Assembly (NCBI RefSeq): GCF_000421225.1
Contig: NZ_ATWL01000009.1
Location: forward strand, 62,001 to 126,000
DNA from: Ruania albidiflava DSM 18029
GTDB taxonomy: Bacteria > Actinomycetota > Actinomycetes > Actinomycetales > Beutenbergiaceae
DNA: 64,000 nucleotides
Direction: 5' to 3'
Shown here: positions 51,975 through 59,875 of the stretch, piece after piece
How positions within the stretch are numbered: position 1 is the stretch's first letter
How the letters are laid out: every line of letters begins with the position of its first letter
Program-made: the position numbers and the translations under genes
Notes under the pieces: model-generated
What the model saw: the letters and a program-made list of their open reading frames with translations, nothing else
Told to the model about the DNA's origin: nothing
Databases searched by the model: none

Positions 51975-53228
51975 TCAGCCGCGCTCGAGCAACGCGTTGA
52001 CTTCCTGTTCCGCTGCGTCCAGGGCTGCCTGCGGATCGGTGTCTTCGAGGAGCACCGACTGGATGTGCGGCCGGATGACGTCGATGAGCTCCCGCGCTTG
52101 CGGGTGCATCACGCCAGTGCGTACCTGGTCGAGGTACTCCATACCGTCGGCCAGCTGCGGGTCGTCGGCAAACAGGCCCTCGATGTCTTCCCGCGGGGGA
52201 AGGTACCCGGATGCCTCGATGAAGTCGGCGATGAAGTCGGAATCGGAAAGGTAGTGCACCCAGGCCTGTGCGGCCTCCGGAGAGTCGGTGGTGTTGAAGA
52301 TCGACCAGGCGCCCACGGAGCCGGAGGCGACCTGCTCCATGTTCTGCATCGGTGGGACGGTCTCGAGGATGTCGGGGTCCACCAACGTGCGGGTCTGCAC
52401 CAGGTTCGCACCGACCATGTATCCGACATTGCCCTGACCTGCTTCGGACTGCTCAAATTCCTGGGAAACGCTCAGCGGCTCCCTGGGTACCCACTCGTTG
52501 TCCACCATCTCCTTGATGAACTCCAGGGCTTCCAGACCCTCTGGGCTGTTGAAGGCTGCAGCAGTCAGGTCCTCGTTGAGGACCTCGCCGCCCGCCTGCC
52601 ACAGGTAGAGGTAGAACGTGTGGTTCAGCGTGCTGGTCCCGGAGTACTCGGTGGCGAAGTAGCCGGCGTCCACGAAGGCCGGTGCTGCCTCTCTGAACTC
52701 GTCCCACGTGGTCGGGCAGTCAACGCCGGCGGCCTCGAGCGCCTCGGTGTTGCAGTACGAAGTCTGCATCTGCATCAGCAGAGGGGCGCCGTACAGAGCG
52801 CCGTCCCAGGTCATCGACTCCAGGGAGGAGTCGACGAACGAGTCCCAGTCGTCGCGCAGCTCATCCAACGGGAGCAGCAGGTCTTCGTCGGCGTACTGTG
52901 GGATGAAGTCAGGGTTGAAGTAGACCACGTCGGGGGCGTTCTGTCCGGCGATAGCGGTCACCAATGCTTCCTCGCGGTTGGAAAAGGACTGCATCACCAC
53001 CTCGACGTCGACGTTGGGATACTCCTCGTTGAAGTCGTCGACATACGGCTGCCACCAGTTGACGCTGTCGACCACACCTAGTGGGTAGGTCCAGAAGGTG
53101 ACGGTTCCGGAGACGTCGTCCGGATTGTCCGGCACGCCCACCTCGGGGTCGTTGCCGCCGCAGGCAGCCAGCAGCAGGGCTGCGCCTCCCGTGACAGCGG
53201 CAATCTTGGCTTGTGTGGTGCGTTTCAT
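51975..53228 (-). CDS. Sugar ABC transporter substrate-binding lipoprotein, CUT1 (family 1)
   Basis: This 417-residue protein has a signal peptide with lipobox LLAAC and an SBP family 1 body (TVTFWTYPLG, then NEEYPNVDVEVVMQSF and NAPDVVYFNPDF). It should bind a mono- or oligosaccharide outside the cell and deliver it to the two permeases. ATG 53228 has GGAGG upstream; a longer frame to 53252 is less likely. It is the first gene of a LacI-controlled operon. Confidence 0.94.
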   Translation of the reverse strand: MKRTTQAKIAAVTGGAALLLAACGGNDPEVGVPDNPDDVSGTVTFWTYPLGVVDSVNWWQPYVDDFNEEYPNVDVEVVMQSFSNREEALVTAIAGQNAPDVVYFNPDFIPQYADEDLLLPLDELRDDWDSFVDSSLESMTWDGALYGAPLLMQMQTSYCNTEALEAAGVDCPTTWDEFREAAPAFVDAGYFATEYSGTSTLNHTFYLYLWQAGGEVLNEDLTAAAFNSPEGLEALEFIKEMVDNEWVPREPLSVSQEFEQSEAGQGNVGYMVGANLVQTRTLVDPDILETVPPMQNMEQVASGSVGAWSIFNTTDSPEAAQAWVHYLSDSDFIADFIEASGYLPPREDIEGLFADDPQLADGMEYLDQVRTGVMHPQARELIDVIRPHIQSVLLEDTDPQAALDAAEQEVNALLERG

Positions 53229-53296
53229 CAGCCCTCCATCGGGTGCCAGCAAGTGCCGTAGGCACTGTCCGACCTGACCTGGTGCCCTCCACTACT

Positions 53297-53339
53297 TGCA
53301 ATCGCTTGCAGACTAGGCAGCCCTATCCCGGGCTGTCAA
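53297..53339 (-). promoter_or_regulatory. Promoter and LacI-type operator of the CUT1 operon
   Basis: Read on the minus strand: TTGACA (53339-53334), 18 bp, TAGTCT (53315-53310), then directly the operator, which on the plus strand is TGCAATCGCTTGCA (53297-53310). This is the exact inverse of the site at 42370. It overlaps the last base of the -10 and covers the start of transcription. It is the best-formed promoter in the window. Confidence 0.82.
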
Positions 53340-53469
53340 GCCGGTATGAGCGTCATCGCCCGGCGTCTGCCCGGACGGAAAGACCTGTCTGTTTGGGTGG
53401 TGCTGGACCGCGCGTCGATCCCGTGCGGCGATGTCAGGTTTCCCTCGGCAGAGAAGGTCTATCGGATCG

Positions 53470-53483
53470 TGGCACCGATTGCA
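53470..53483. promoter_or_regulatory. Weak LacI-type operator upstream of the regulator gene
   Basis: TGGCACCGATTGCA matches the operator consensus except at two positions. It lies 127 bp upstream of the regulator start and may allow weak autoregulation. No clear promoter can be read beside it. Confidence 0.35.
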
Positions 53484-53610
53484 GCACGCGGGTACCATGG
53501 CCACTACGCGGATGAGGGGGCCGCTCCGCGCAGGTGCCGCATTCAGCGCAGAGGCACGGGTCAGCCCACCGGAATGGGGCATGTTGTCGGTCACCGAGAA
53601 AGGCGAATCA

Positions 53611-54603
53611 ATGGAGCGCGCAACTATCTACTCGATAGCCTCGTCGCTGGGCATCTCCGCCTCCACCGTCTCGCGGGCCTTCTCTCGCCCGGACATGGTC
53701 AAGAGCAGCGTGCGGGAGGCCGTGCTCGCGAAGGCGGAGGAGGTCGGCTATCAGCCCAACCGGGCTGCCCGCGGCCTGGCCACCGGCCAGACCGGAGTGT
53801 TCGGTCTGTTGATCCCGGACATCACCAACCCGTTCTTCCCGCCCTTCGTACGTGCTGTGCAGCACGCTGCAGGCCAGTACGACAGCGAGATCCTGCTGAT
53901 CGACTCCGGCCGTAGTCAGAACGCGGAGGAAGACCTGGTACGCCGGATCCGGCCACAGGTGGACGGTCTGATCATCGCCTCTCCTCGGTTGCCCAGCGGT
54001 CGGTTGAAGAAGTTGCTGACCGGGATACCGAGCGTTGTCGTCAACCGTGCCGTTCGCGGCCTGCCGGCTGTGCTGTGCGACAACTCCACGGCGCTGCGCC
54101 AGGCCGCTGACCACCTTTATCAGCTCCGGCACCGCAAGTTCGCGCTGCTCCGCGGCCCGAGCACGGCGTGGGCTGCTGTCCAGCGTGCCCGAGCCGTGCG
54201 GGAGTGGGCCGAGGGTCGGACTGACATCGAGTTCACTGAGCTCGGACCGATCGAAGCGCAGTTCGCCGACGGCCGGGCCGCGGCGACCGGAGTGGTCGAC
54301 TCCGGAGCGACCGCGATCCTCGCATTCGACGACCTGATGGCTGCCGGTGTGATCGCAGGGCTCAGCGATCTTGGCGAGACGGTACCTCGTGATCGCAGCA
54401 TTGTCGGTTGTGACGACGTGCTCTTGGCCCAGACGATGACACCGAGCCTGACCACTGTCACCGCTCCGTTGACAGATCTGGGTCAGCAGGCGGTGACCAC
54501 GCTCCGGGCGGTGCTCGCCGGCCAGCCCGTCCGGGACCTGCGGCTCCAAGGAGAGCTGGCGCTGCGCGGCACAGTGGCGCCCCCGCGGCGCAGACGTCGC
54601 TGA
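53611..54603 (+). CDS. LacI-family transcriptional regulator
   Basis: This 330-residue regulator has an N-terminal LacI HTH and hinge (TIYSIASSLGISASTVSRAF, then VGYQPNRAARGLATGQTG) and a sugar-binding periplasmic-binding-protein-like domain (FGLLIPDITNPFF, then a C-terminal domain with TTVTAPL). The ATG at 53611 has AAAGG 8 nt upstream; ATG 53581 would add 10 residues. It is divergent from the CUT1 operon. It is the only LacI gene in the window, so it is the natural candidate for binding the TGCAAnCGnTTGCA sites spread over 21 kb. Confidence 0.93.
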   Translation: MERATIYSIASSLGISASTVSRAFSRPDMVKSSVREAVLAKAEEVGYQPNRAARGLATGQTGVFGLLIPDITNPFFPPFVRAVQHAAGQYDSEILLIDSGRSQNAEEDLVRRIRPQVDGLIIASPRLPSGRLKKLLTGIPSVVVNRAVRGLPAVLCDNSTALRQAADHLYQLRHRKFALLRGPSTAWAAVQRARAVREWAEGRTDIEFTELGPIEAQFADGRAAATGVVDSGATAILAFDDLMAAGVIAGLSDLGETVPRDRSIVGCDDVLLAQTMTPSLTTVTAPLTDLGQQAVTTLRAVLAGQPVRDLRLQGELALRGTVAPPRRRRR

Positions 54604-54716
54604 TCCCCGCTCGAGGTCTCGGTGTGATGGTCGTGGTCGCAGACGGGTCGGGACGCCAGTGCATCAGCACCATGACCACCGCGTGCGAGCCGGCTGGGCA
54701 GGCAGTCTTCGGTCAC

Positions 54717-55388
54717 TTACGGGATCAACAGCCGCCCGGAGCGGCAGGCCGGATCCCACAGGCCGCAGGCCTGCTGCAGCGTGCGGGCCAGCGCGCGGTG
54801 ACCGTAGGCGTTCGGGTGACAGCCGTGGCCGAGCCAGTGGTAGGTGCTGTTCGCCGGGGTGGCCTGCCAGACCGCATAGTGGTCGACCAGCGCCGTACCT
54901 GTCTCCGCGGCGACCTCGCGGATGGCTGCCACATACTCGGGGAGGTGCGCCACCACGTGGTCCGGGCCGGTCGGTAGCGTGTCGTTCGGGGTCTGGAGGA
55001 CGACCGTTGCGCCCGTTGCTTCGCGGATCCGGGTGATCAGGTTGCGATAGCTGGCGGTGAAGGGCTCGACACCGGTGGTCCGCCCCCGGGTGTCGTTCAA
55101 CCCGGTCCCGATCACCACCACATCCGGGCGATAGCGCAGGCACACTTGTGCCAGCTCGGTGTGCAGGTCGTCAACGCGCCAGCCGCTGACTGCGGTCGTG
55201 ATCACCGCATCCCGCGTGCGTCCGGCCTCCCGTAGCCGCTCATGGAACAGCTCCGAGTACCCGCGTGCGCCCCAGGTGTGCCAGCTCGCGGCGGTGACGC
55301 TGTCGCCGATGAAGGACCAGGCCAACGGGTCCTCGACGGACAGCGCCCGGACCAGCTCGTCGAGGGCCTCGACCGCCGGTGCACTCAC
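54717..55388 (-). CDS. SGNH/GDSL-family hydrolase with altered acid residue
   Basis: This 223-residue protein has block I with the nucleophile (FIGDSVT), an oxyanion Gly segment (TAVSGWRVDD), block III (GTGLND) and block V (GCHPNAYGH) with the catalytic His. The Asp normally three residues before that His is a His instead (GHGCHP, codon CAC). No signal peptide is visible. It may deacylate a sugar or work with a Ser-His dyad. The GTG overlaps the upstream Gfo/Idh stop by 4 bp, so it ends a three-gene operon. Confidence 0.85.
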   Translation of the reverse strand: MSAPAVEALDELVRALSVEDPLAWSFIGDSVTAASWHTWGARGYSELFHERLREAGRTRDAVITTAVSGWRVDDLHTELAQVCLRYRPDVVVIGTGLNDTRGRTTGVEPFTASYRNLITRIREATGATVVLQTPNDTLPTGPDHVVAHLPEYVAAIREVAAETGTALVDHYAVWQATPANSTYHWLGHGCHPNAYGHRALARTLQQACGLWDPACRSGRLLIP

Positions 55389-56395
55389 CGGGGACGGACT
55401 GGCTGCCCGGTGCGGGCGGAGGTGTACGCGGCCTCGATGAACGCCACGGCCGCCCGCGCCTGTGTGGAGGTGACAAGTGGGCGGGTGCCGGTGCTGGCTG
55501 CTGTGACGAAGTCAGTCAGCTGCCCCAGCTGCTGGTCGGCGGGCTCGAACTCGGGAACGTCCTGACCGTCGTGGGAATGGAAGTGGGTGAGCTTCTCCGA
55601 GAGTGTGATCGCAGCACCGCCGTCACCCATCACGGCCACGCGCAGCGGAAGGTTCCCGAACGCCGTCGTGGTGGCTAGGAACGTCAGCAGGGCGCCGCTG
55701 GTGAACTTCGCGGTGATCGTGATGGTGTCCTCCACCTCGATGCGTTCGTGCGCGAGCAGTCCGCTGTGCGCGTACACCTCCTCGACGTCTCCGAGCAGCC
55801 ACAGAGCGAGGTCCACGAGGTGGACGCCCTGGTTCATCAGCGCCCCACCGCCGTCGAGCGCCCAGGTGCCGCGCCACGCGCCGGAGTCGTAGTACTCCTG
55901 GGTGCGCCACAGCGCGATCTCGATGTTCGCCGCGGTGACGTTGCCCAGGCGGCCGGAGGAGATGGCGCCGTGCAGGAACTCGTTCTCCGGGGCGAACCGT
56001 CGCTGGCTGACCACGGACAGGGTCTTGCCCGAGCGCTGCTCGGCGGCGATGATCCGGTCTGCGGCATCGACGGTGACATCGATCGGCTTCTCCAGGAGCA
56101 CGTGCTTGCCCGCATCCAGAGCAGCTATCGTCACGTCGGCGTGCAGACCGGACGGGATGGCGATGATCACGCCGTCGACGTCTGGACGTGCGAGCAGGTC
56201 CGCGACCGAGGCCTCGACGGGTGCACCGAGGTCGGCGCCCACAGTGGTGGCCGCCTCGGCGTCGGCGTCGGCGATGGCGACCAGGCGGGCGGGGGAGGTG
56301 TCAGCCAGGAGTCGCTTGATGTGCGCCTTGCCGACCACCCCCACGCCGATCACGCCGAGATGCATCGGTTCGGTGGTGGATGTGCTGGCGGTCAT
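55385..56395 (-). CDS. Gfo/Idh/MocA-family oxidoreductase (canonical member of pair 1)
   Basis: This 336-residue protein has a Rossmann motif (GVIGVGVVGKAH), the catalytic-type LEKPID motif, and the C-terminal domain with GGALMNQGVHLVDLALWL. It should use NAD(P) to oxidise or reduce a sugar or inositol. It overlaps by 4 bp the atypical Gfo/Idh gene upstream and the SGNH hydrolase gene downstream. The gene order puts it second in the operon. Confidence 0.9.
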   Translation of the reverse strand: MTASTSTTEPMHLGVIGVGVVGKAHIKRLLADTSPARLVAIADADAEAATTVGADLGAPVEASVADLLARPDVDGVIIAIPSGLHADVTIAALDAGKHVLLEKPIDVTVDAADRIIAAEQRSGKTLSVVSQRRFAPENEFLHGAISSGRLGNVTAANIEIALWRTQEYYDSGAWRGTWALDGGGALMNQGVHLVDLALWLLGDVEEVYAHSGLLAHERIEVEDTITITAKFTSGALLTFLATTTAFGNLPLRVAVMGDGGAAITLSEKLTHFHSHDGQDVPEFEPADQQLGQLTDFVTAASTGTRPLVTSTQARAAVAFIEAAYTSARTGQPVRPR

Positions 56396-57270
56396 GACTG
56401 GCCCTTGGTCTCGAGTGCGGCGGTGATGGCACTCAGCACCGCGATCGGGCTGAGCAGATCGTCCGGGGAGGTGGGGGAGGAGCCGGCATCGACGGCGGCG
56501 ACGAACCGGGCCAGCGCGGGGGCGTTGTAGTCCGGTCCCAGAGTGAGCTCGCGAGCAGTGACCGCGTCGGTCCGGGTGGCACTGGCGTGGAACGGTACCC
56601 GGTGGCCGTCGCCGGGTACCACGAAGGTCAGCGTGACCTGCACTCCCGCGATCTGTGTGTGCGCCACCGTGGTATCGCCCTCCCGGTGCACGTGCACCTG
56701 CACCGAGCCGGGCGCCACCGTGGGGTTGCCGAGGATCTCCAGCGCCGCTTCCACGTGGTGGATGCCGTAGAAGAACAACCCGGAATAGGGGCTCTCCGGA
56801 TCTGCCGGACCGGTCACGCTGACGTGACGCAGGCTGTTGGTACCGGCCTCGGTCAGCTCGGCGACCTGCGGGACGAACCGCAGCGCCGAGCAGGAGACCA
56901 GCGGCGCGCCGGATGCCTGGGCGGCAGCCAGGATAGCCTCGGCGTCCGCCACGCTGGTGGCGAGGGGCTTGTCGACCAGTACCGGCATGCCGGCCCGAAG
57001 CAGGGGCTCGGCCTGCTCCCGGTGGCGCGCCCCGTCCCGGGTGGAGATGATCGCGGCATCGACCGTGCCGAGCAGGTCCTCAGGGCCTTCGACGATGCGG
57101 AGGTCGCTACCGGCGGCGAGCGTGGCGTTGCGCTCGGAAGCGCCGCCGACCAGCGCCGCGGCGCGGAAACCAGGATGGCGTTCCTCCGCGTTCAGAAACC
57201 GGATGAAGTGGTCGGTGTGGGAGTTCTCGGTGCCGATGAAGCCGATGCTGGTCACAGGCGAGCGATCCAA
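56392..57270 (-). CDS. Atypical Gfo/Idh-family protein (pair 1)
   Basis: This 292-residue protein keeps the Gfo/Idh layout, with VDKPLATSVADAE and a catalytic-domain His in GIHHVEAALEIL. The dinucleotide loop, however, reads GFIGTENSHTDHF in place of GxGxxG. It is also shorter than usual. Cofactor binding may therefore differ or be lost, and it may act as a partner subunit to the next gene. The start is either TTG 57270 or GTG 57255; neither has a good ribosome binding site. It is the first gene of the operon, 35-54 bp from the operator. Confidence 0.85.
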   Translation of the reverse strand: MDRSPVTSIGFIGTENSHTDHFIRFLNAEERHPGFRAAALVGGASERNATLAAGSDLRIVEGPEDLLGTVDAAIISTRDGARHREQAEPLLRAGMPVLVDKPLATSVADAEAILAAAQASGAPLVSCSALRFVPQVAELTEAGTNSLRHVSVTGPADPESPYSGLFFYGIHHVEAALEILGNPTVAPGSVQVHVHREGDTTVAHTQIAGVQVTLTFVVPGDGHRVPFHASATRTDAVTARELTLGPDYNAPALARFVAAVDAGSSPTSPDDLLSPIAVLSAITAALETKGQS

Positions 57271-57295
57271 TCACGTTCGGGGGCAGGTACCTCCC

Positions 57296-57324
57296 ACCCT
57301 GACGTGCAAGCGGTTGCATGTCAA
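57296..57324 (-). promoter_or_regulatory. Promoter and LacI-type operator of Gfo/Idh operon 1
   Basis: Read on the minus strand: TTGACA (57324-57319), then the operator (plus strand TGCAAGCGGTTGCA, 57305-57318) filling the spacer, then CAGGGT (57301-57296) at 17-bp spacing as a weak -10. Here the operator lies between -35 and -10, unlike the other sites. Confidence 0.72.
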
Positions 57325-57512
57325 GGTTCTCCCGGTGCGACTCCATGCATCGAGTGATGCCCGTCCTGATGTCGGGTGATAGGCGAGATCGGCGGAGACG
57401 AGCGGTTCGCGCTTGCCCAGCCGGAGAGGTTGAGAGTGGAGCCTGGGGGTGCAGGACCTCTCCGCCGTGGCTTCGACGGTCGGCATCGGGGCTCGGGCTG
57501 GCATGGGCACAA

Positions 57513-57559
57513 TTGACCGATCGGTGCATCATGGCTAGCGTGGGATGCAATCGGTTGCG
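57513..57559 (+). promoter_or_regulatory. Promoter and LacI-type operator of Gfo/Idh operon 2
   Basis: TTGACC (57513-57518), 17 bp, TAGCGT (57536-57541), then the operator TGCAATCGGTTGCG (57546-57559), with one mismatch at the last base. The first gene starts 65 bp downstream. The 354-bp gap 57271-57624 holds nothing else that I can see. Confidence 0.77.
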
Positions 57560-57624
57560 CAATGGGCGATAGGCCGCACGAGCCACCGGTGAGGATGCCT
57601 CGTACGCGATGATGAGGAGAGTGC

Positions 57625-58650
57625 ATGAGCGCGGAGGTCGGAGTTGCGATCCTGGGGCTGGGAGGCATCGGGCTCAGTCACGCACGGGCGCTGCGCGAGC
57701 TGGCGCCAGCGGTCCGGCTCTCCGCCTATAGCGGTGGTACGCCTGCACGGGCGGCTGAAGCAGGCTGGCCGGACGCGGTGCGCGTAGAACCGGAGGCCCT
57801 GGTGCACACGGCCGGGGTGGACGTGGTCGCCGTGTGTTCCCCGAGCGCCGTGCACGCGGAGCATGCCGTGGCCGCGCTGACCGCTGGCCGCCATGTGGTG
57901 GTGGAGAAGCCGCTGGCGCTGCGCGTTTCGGACGCGGAGCAGATCCTTCGCCTGGCAGTCGAGCGCGACCGCCTCGCGGCGGTGATCTCGCAGCGCCGGC
58001 TGGAGCCGGAATATGCGGCCGTCAAGCGGCTCCTGGACGAGGGAGCGCTCGGCAGCGTGCGTCTGGCCAGCACCCACGTGCACTGGTGGCGCGATGACGG
58101 GTACTACCAAGCCGCCCAGTGGCGTGGCTCGATGGCGGCTGGTGGTGGGTCCCTGATGAACCAAGGGGTGCACAACGTCGACCTGCTGCGCTGGTTGTGT
58201 GGTCCAGTGGTCGAGGTGACTGCCCAGTACGGCACTGTGGCGCACTCGATCGATGCTGAGGACACCACCGTGGCGACCCTGCGGTTCGCCAGTGGGGCAC
58301 TGGGGATGATCAGCACCTCGACGGCCACGCCACCCGGTTCCCCCGCCACCCTGACCCTGCACCTGGACCGCGGAGTGGTCGAGTTGGGACAAGGGTCGAT
58401 CGTGCGCTGGGAGATCGACGGCGTACCTGCTCCCAAAGCCGCCAGTCAGATCGCGAGCGGCGCGGCGGATCCGACCGCGATCGGGATCGCCGGGCACGTG
58501 GAGCAGTGGCGCGACGTCCTCGAGGCGATCGGCACCGGCCGGCCGGCCGCGATCACCGCTTCCGACGGAGCGGAGACCGTCCGGCTGCTGTGCGCCATCT
58601 ACCGTGCCGCCGAGCTCGGCCGGGCCGTGCGACCCGAGGAGCTGACATGA
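57625..58650 (+). CDS. Gfo/Idh/MocA-family oxidoreductase (canonical member of pair 2)
   Basis: This 341-residue protein has the Rossmann motif ILGLGGIGLSHARAL, the catalytic-type VEKPLALRV, and the C-terminal GGGSLMNQGVHNVDLLRWL. It is closely similar in layout to 55385-56395. GAGGAGA lies upstream of the ATG. Its stop overlaps the next gene by 4 bp (ATGA). Confidence 0.9.
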   Translation: MSAEVGVAILGLGGIGLSHARALRELAPAVRLSAYSGGTPARAAEAGWPDAVRVEPEALVHTAGVDVVAVCSPSAVHAEHAVAALTAGRHVVVEKPLALRVSDAEQILRLAVERDRLAAVISQRRLEPEYAAVKRLLDEGALGSVRLASTHVHWWRDDGYYQAAQWRGSMAAGGGSLMNQGVHNVDLLRWLCGPVVEVTAQYGTVAHSIDAEDTTVATLRFASGALGMISTSTATPPGSPATLTLHLDRGVVELGQGSIVRWEIDGVPAPKAASQIASGAADPTAIGIAGHVEQWRDVLEAIGTGRPAAITASDGAETVRLLCAIYRAAELGRAVRPEELT

Positions 58651-59648
58651 AGGTTGCCATCGTGGGTGCAGCCCACCCGCACGTGAACTACGCCCTGGAC
58701 GAGGTCACCGCGCGGCCGGCAGTCGAACTCGTCGCCGCGTGCGAGGCAGACGAGCAGATGCGCGCTGCCTACCTCTCCGGGCTTGCCGACGTTCCGGTCT
58801 ACGCCAGTGCGGCCGAGCTCTTCGATCGGCACCAGGTGGATGTGGCCCTGGTGGCGGGGGTGTACTCCCAGCGTGCGGGGGCCGCACTGGTAGCGCTCGA
58901 GGCGGGAGCGCACGTGCTGGCGGACAAGCCGTTGTGCACGAGCCTCGCTGACCTGGACCGGATCGCCGAGGCGGCCGATCGTGCCGACCGGCACGTGTCG
59001 GTGGTCTTCGAGAAGCGGTTCTATCCGCCGACGACCGCGGCTCGTGAGCTGCTGGACTCCGGCCTGCTGGGCGACCTTGCGCTGGTAGCCAGCACCGGAC
59101 CGCACAAGCTCAACCAGCCCTCGCGGCCCGCCTGGTTCCTCTCCCGTGAGGGGTACGGCGGGATCGCCGGCGACCTTCCGGTGCACGACATCGACCTCGT
59201 CCTCTCGCTCACCGGAGCCAAGAGAGGCGAGGTCAGCGCCGTCACCGGCAATGCGCGACGATCGGATCATCCCGAGTTCGACGACCACGTCGCGGTCCTG
59301 CTCCAAGCTGATGGCGTAGTCGCCACGATCGAAGCCAACTGGCTGTCACCGCAGGCGGCGCAGATCCACGGGCACTACCGGATGCGTTTGACCGGCTCCG
59401 AGGGCACCGCCGAGCTGGACTGGGCATACAACACTCTCACAGTCGCAACCCACGACCGGGCACCGTGGCAGCAAGAGCTCGGCCCTGCGCATCGGCCCGC
59501 GGCCTACTTCTTCGACGCGCTGGCCGACGGCGCCGAGCCATCGATCGGCACGTTGGCGAGCCTGCTGGCCACCCGGGTGGCGTTGCTGGCCCAGCGCAGC
59601 GCAGCCCACGGCGGCCGGCCGGAACCGTTCGGCGCATGGGACGGTTGA
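58647..59648 (+). CDS. Atypical Gfo/Idh-family protein (pair 2)
   Basis: This 333-residue protein has LADKPLCTSLADL and a conserved HDIDLVLSL motif. The dinucleotide loop reads VAIVGAAHPHVNYAL, so GxGxxG is replaced, as in the first gene of operon 1. VFEKRFYPP and the C-terminal beta-sheet domain are present. It is translationally coupled to the canonical Gfo/Idh gene. GAGGAG lies upstream of the ATG. Confidence 0.87.
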   Translation: MKVAIVGAAHPHVNYALDEVTARPAVELVAACEADEQMRAAYLSGLADVPVYASAAELFDRHQVDVALVAGVYSQRAGAALVALEAGAHVLADKPLCTSLADLDRIAEAADRADRHVSVVFEKRFYPPTTAARELLDSGLLGDLALVASTGPHKLNQPSRPAWFLSREGYGGIAGDLPVHDIDLVLSLTGAKRGEVSAVTGNARRSDHPEFDDHVAVLLQADGVVATIEANWLSPQAAQIHGHYRMRLTGSEGTAELDWAYNTLTVATHDRAPWQQELGPAHRPAAYFFDALADGAEPSIGTLASLLATRVALLAQRSAAHGGRPEPFGAWDG

Positions 59649-59794
59649 CGGCGGGACACATCAGCGCCCGCGCTGCCCGGTCCTGAGCTACCCGGCACCT
59701 GAGCGCTGGGGCATGGTTGGGCGGGCTGGAGCTGTTCGGCGCGCGGTGCTGGGCACGTGGTCTGGGCGCAGTGGCCTGGTCTCGAGATGGGGTC

Positions 59795-59853
59795 TGCAAC
59801 CGGATGCTGGACGGGTCGGTAACGACCTGCTACGTTTTTTGCGACCGGTTGCA
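59795..59853 (+). promoter_or_regulatory. Promoter and LacI-type operators of propeller gene 2
   Basis: TGGACG (59808-59813), 17 bp, TACGTT (59831-59836), then the operator TGCGACCGGTTGCA (59840-59853), with one mismatch at position 4. A second, weaker copy TGCAACCGGATGCT (59795-59808) touches the -35 and could allow looping. Confidence 0.7.
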
Positions 59854-59875
59854 CAGGTCGGCCCCAGGAGGAGCA

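Noticed and set aside
54604-54716. Imperfect inverted repeat between the LacI gene and SGNH hydrolase gene
   Set aside because: The arms around 54625 and 54675 match only partly, and no compact stem forms, so I did not call a terminator.
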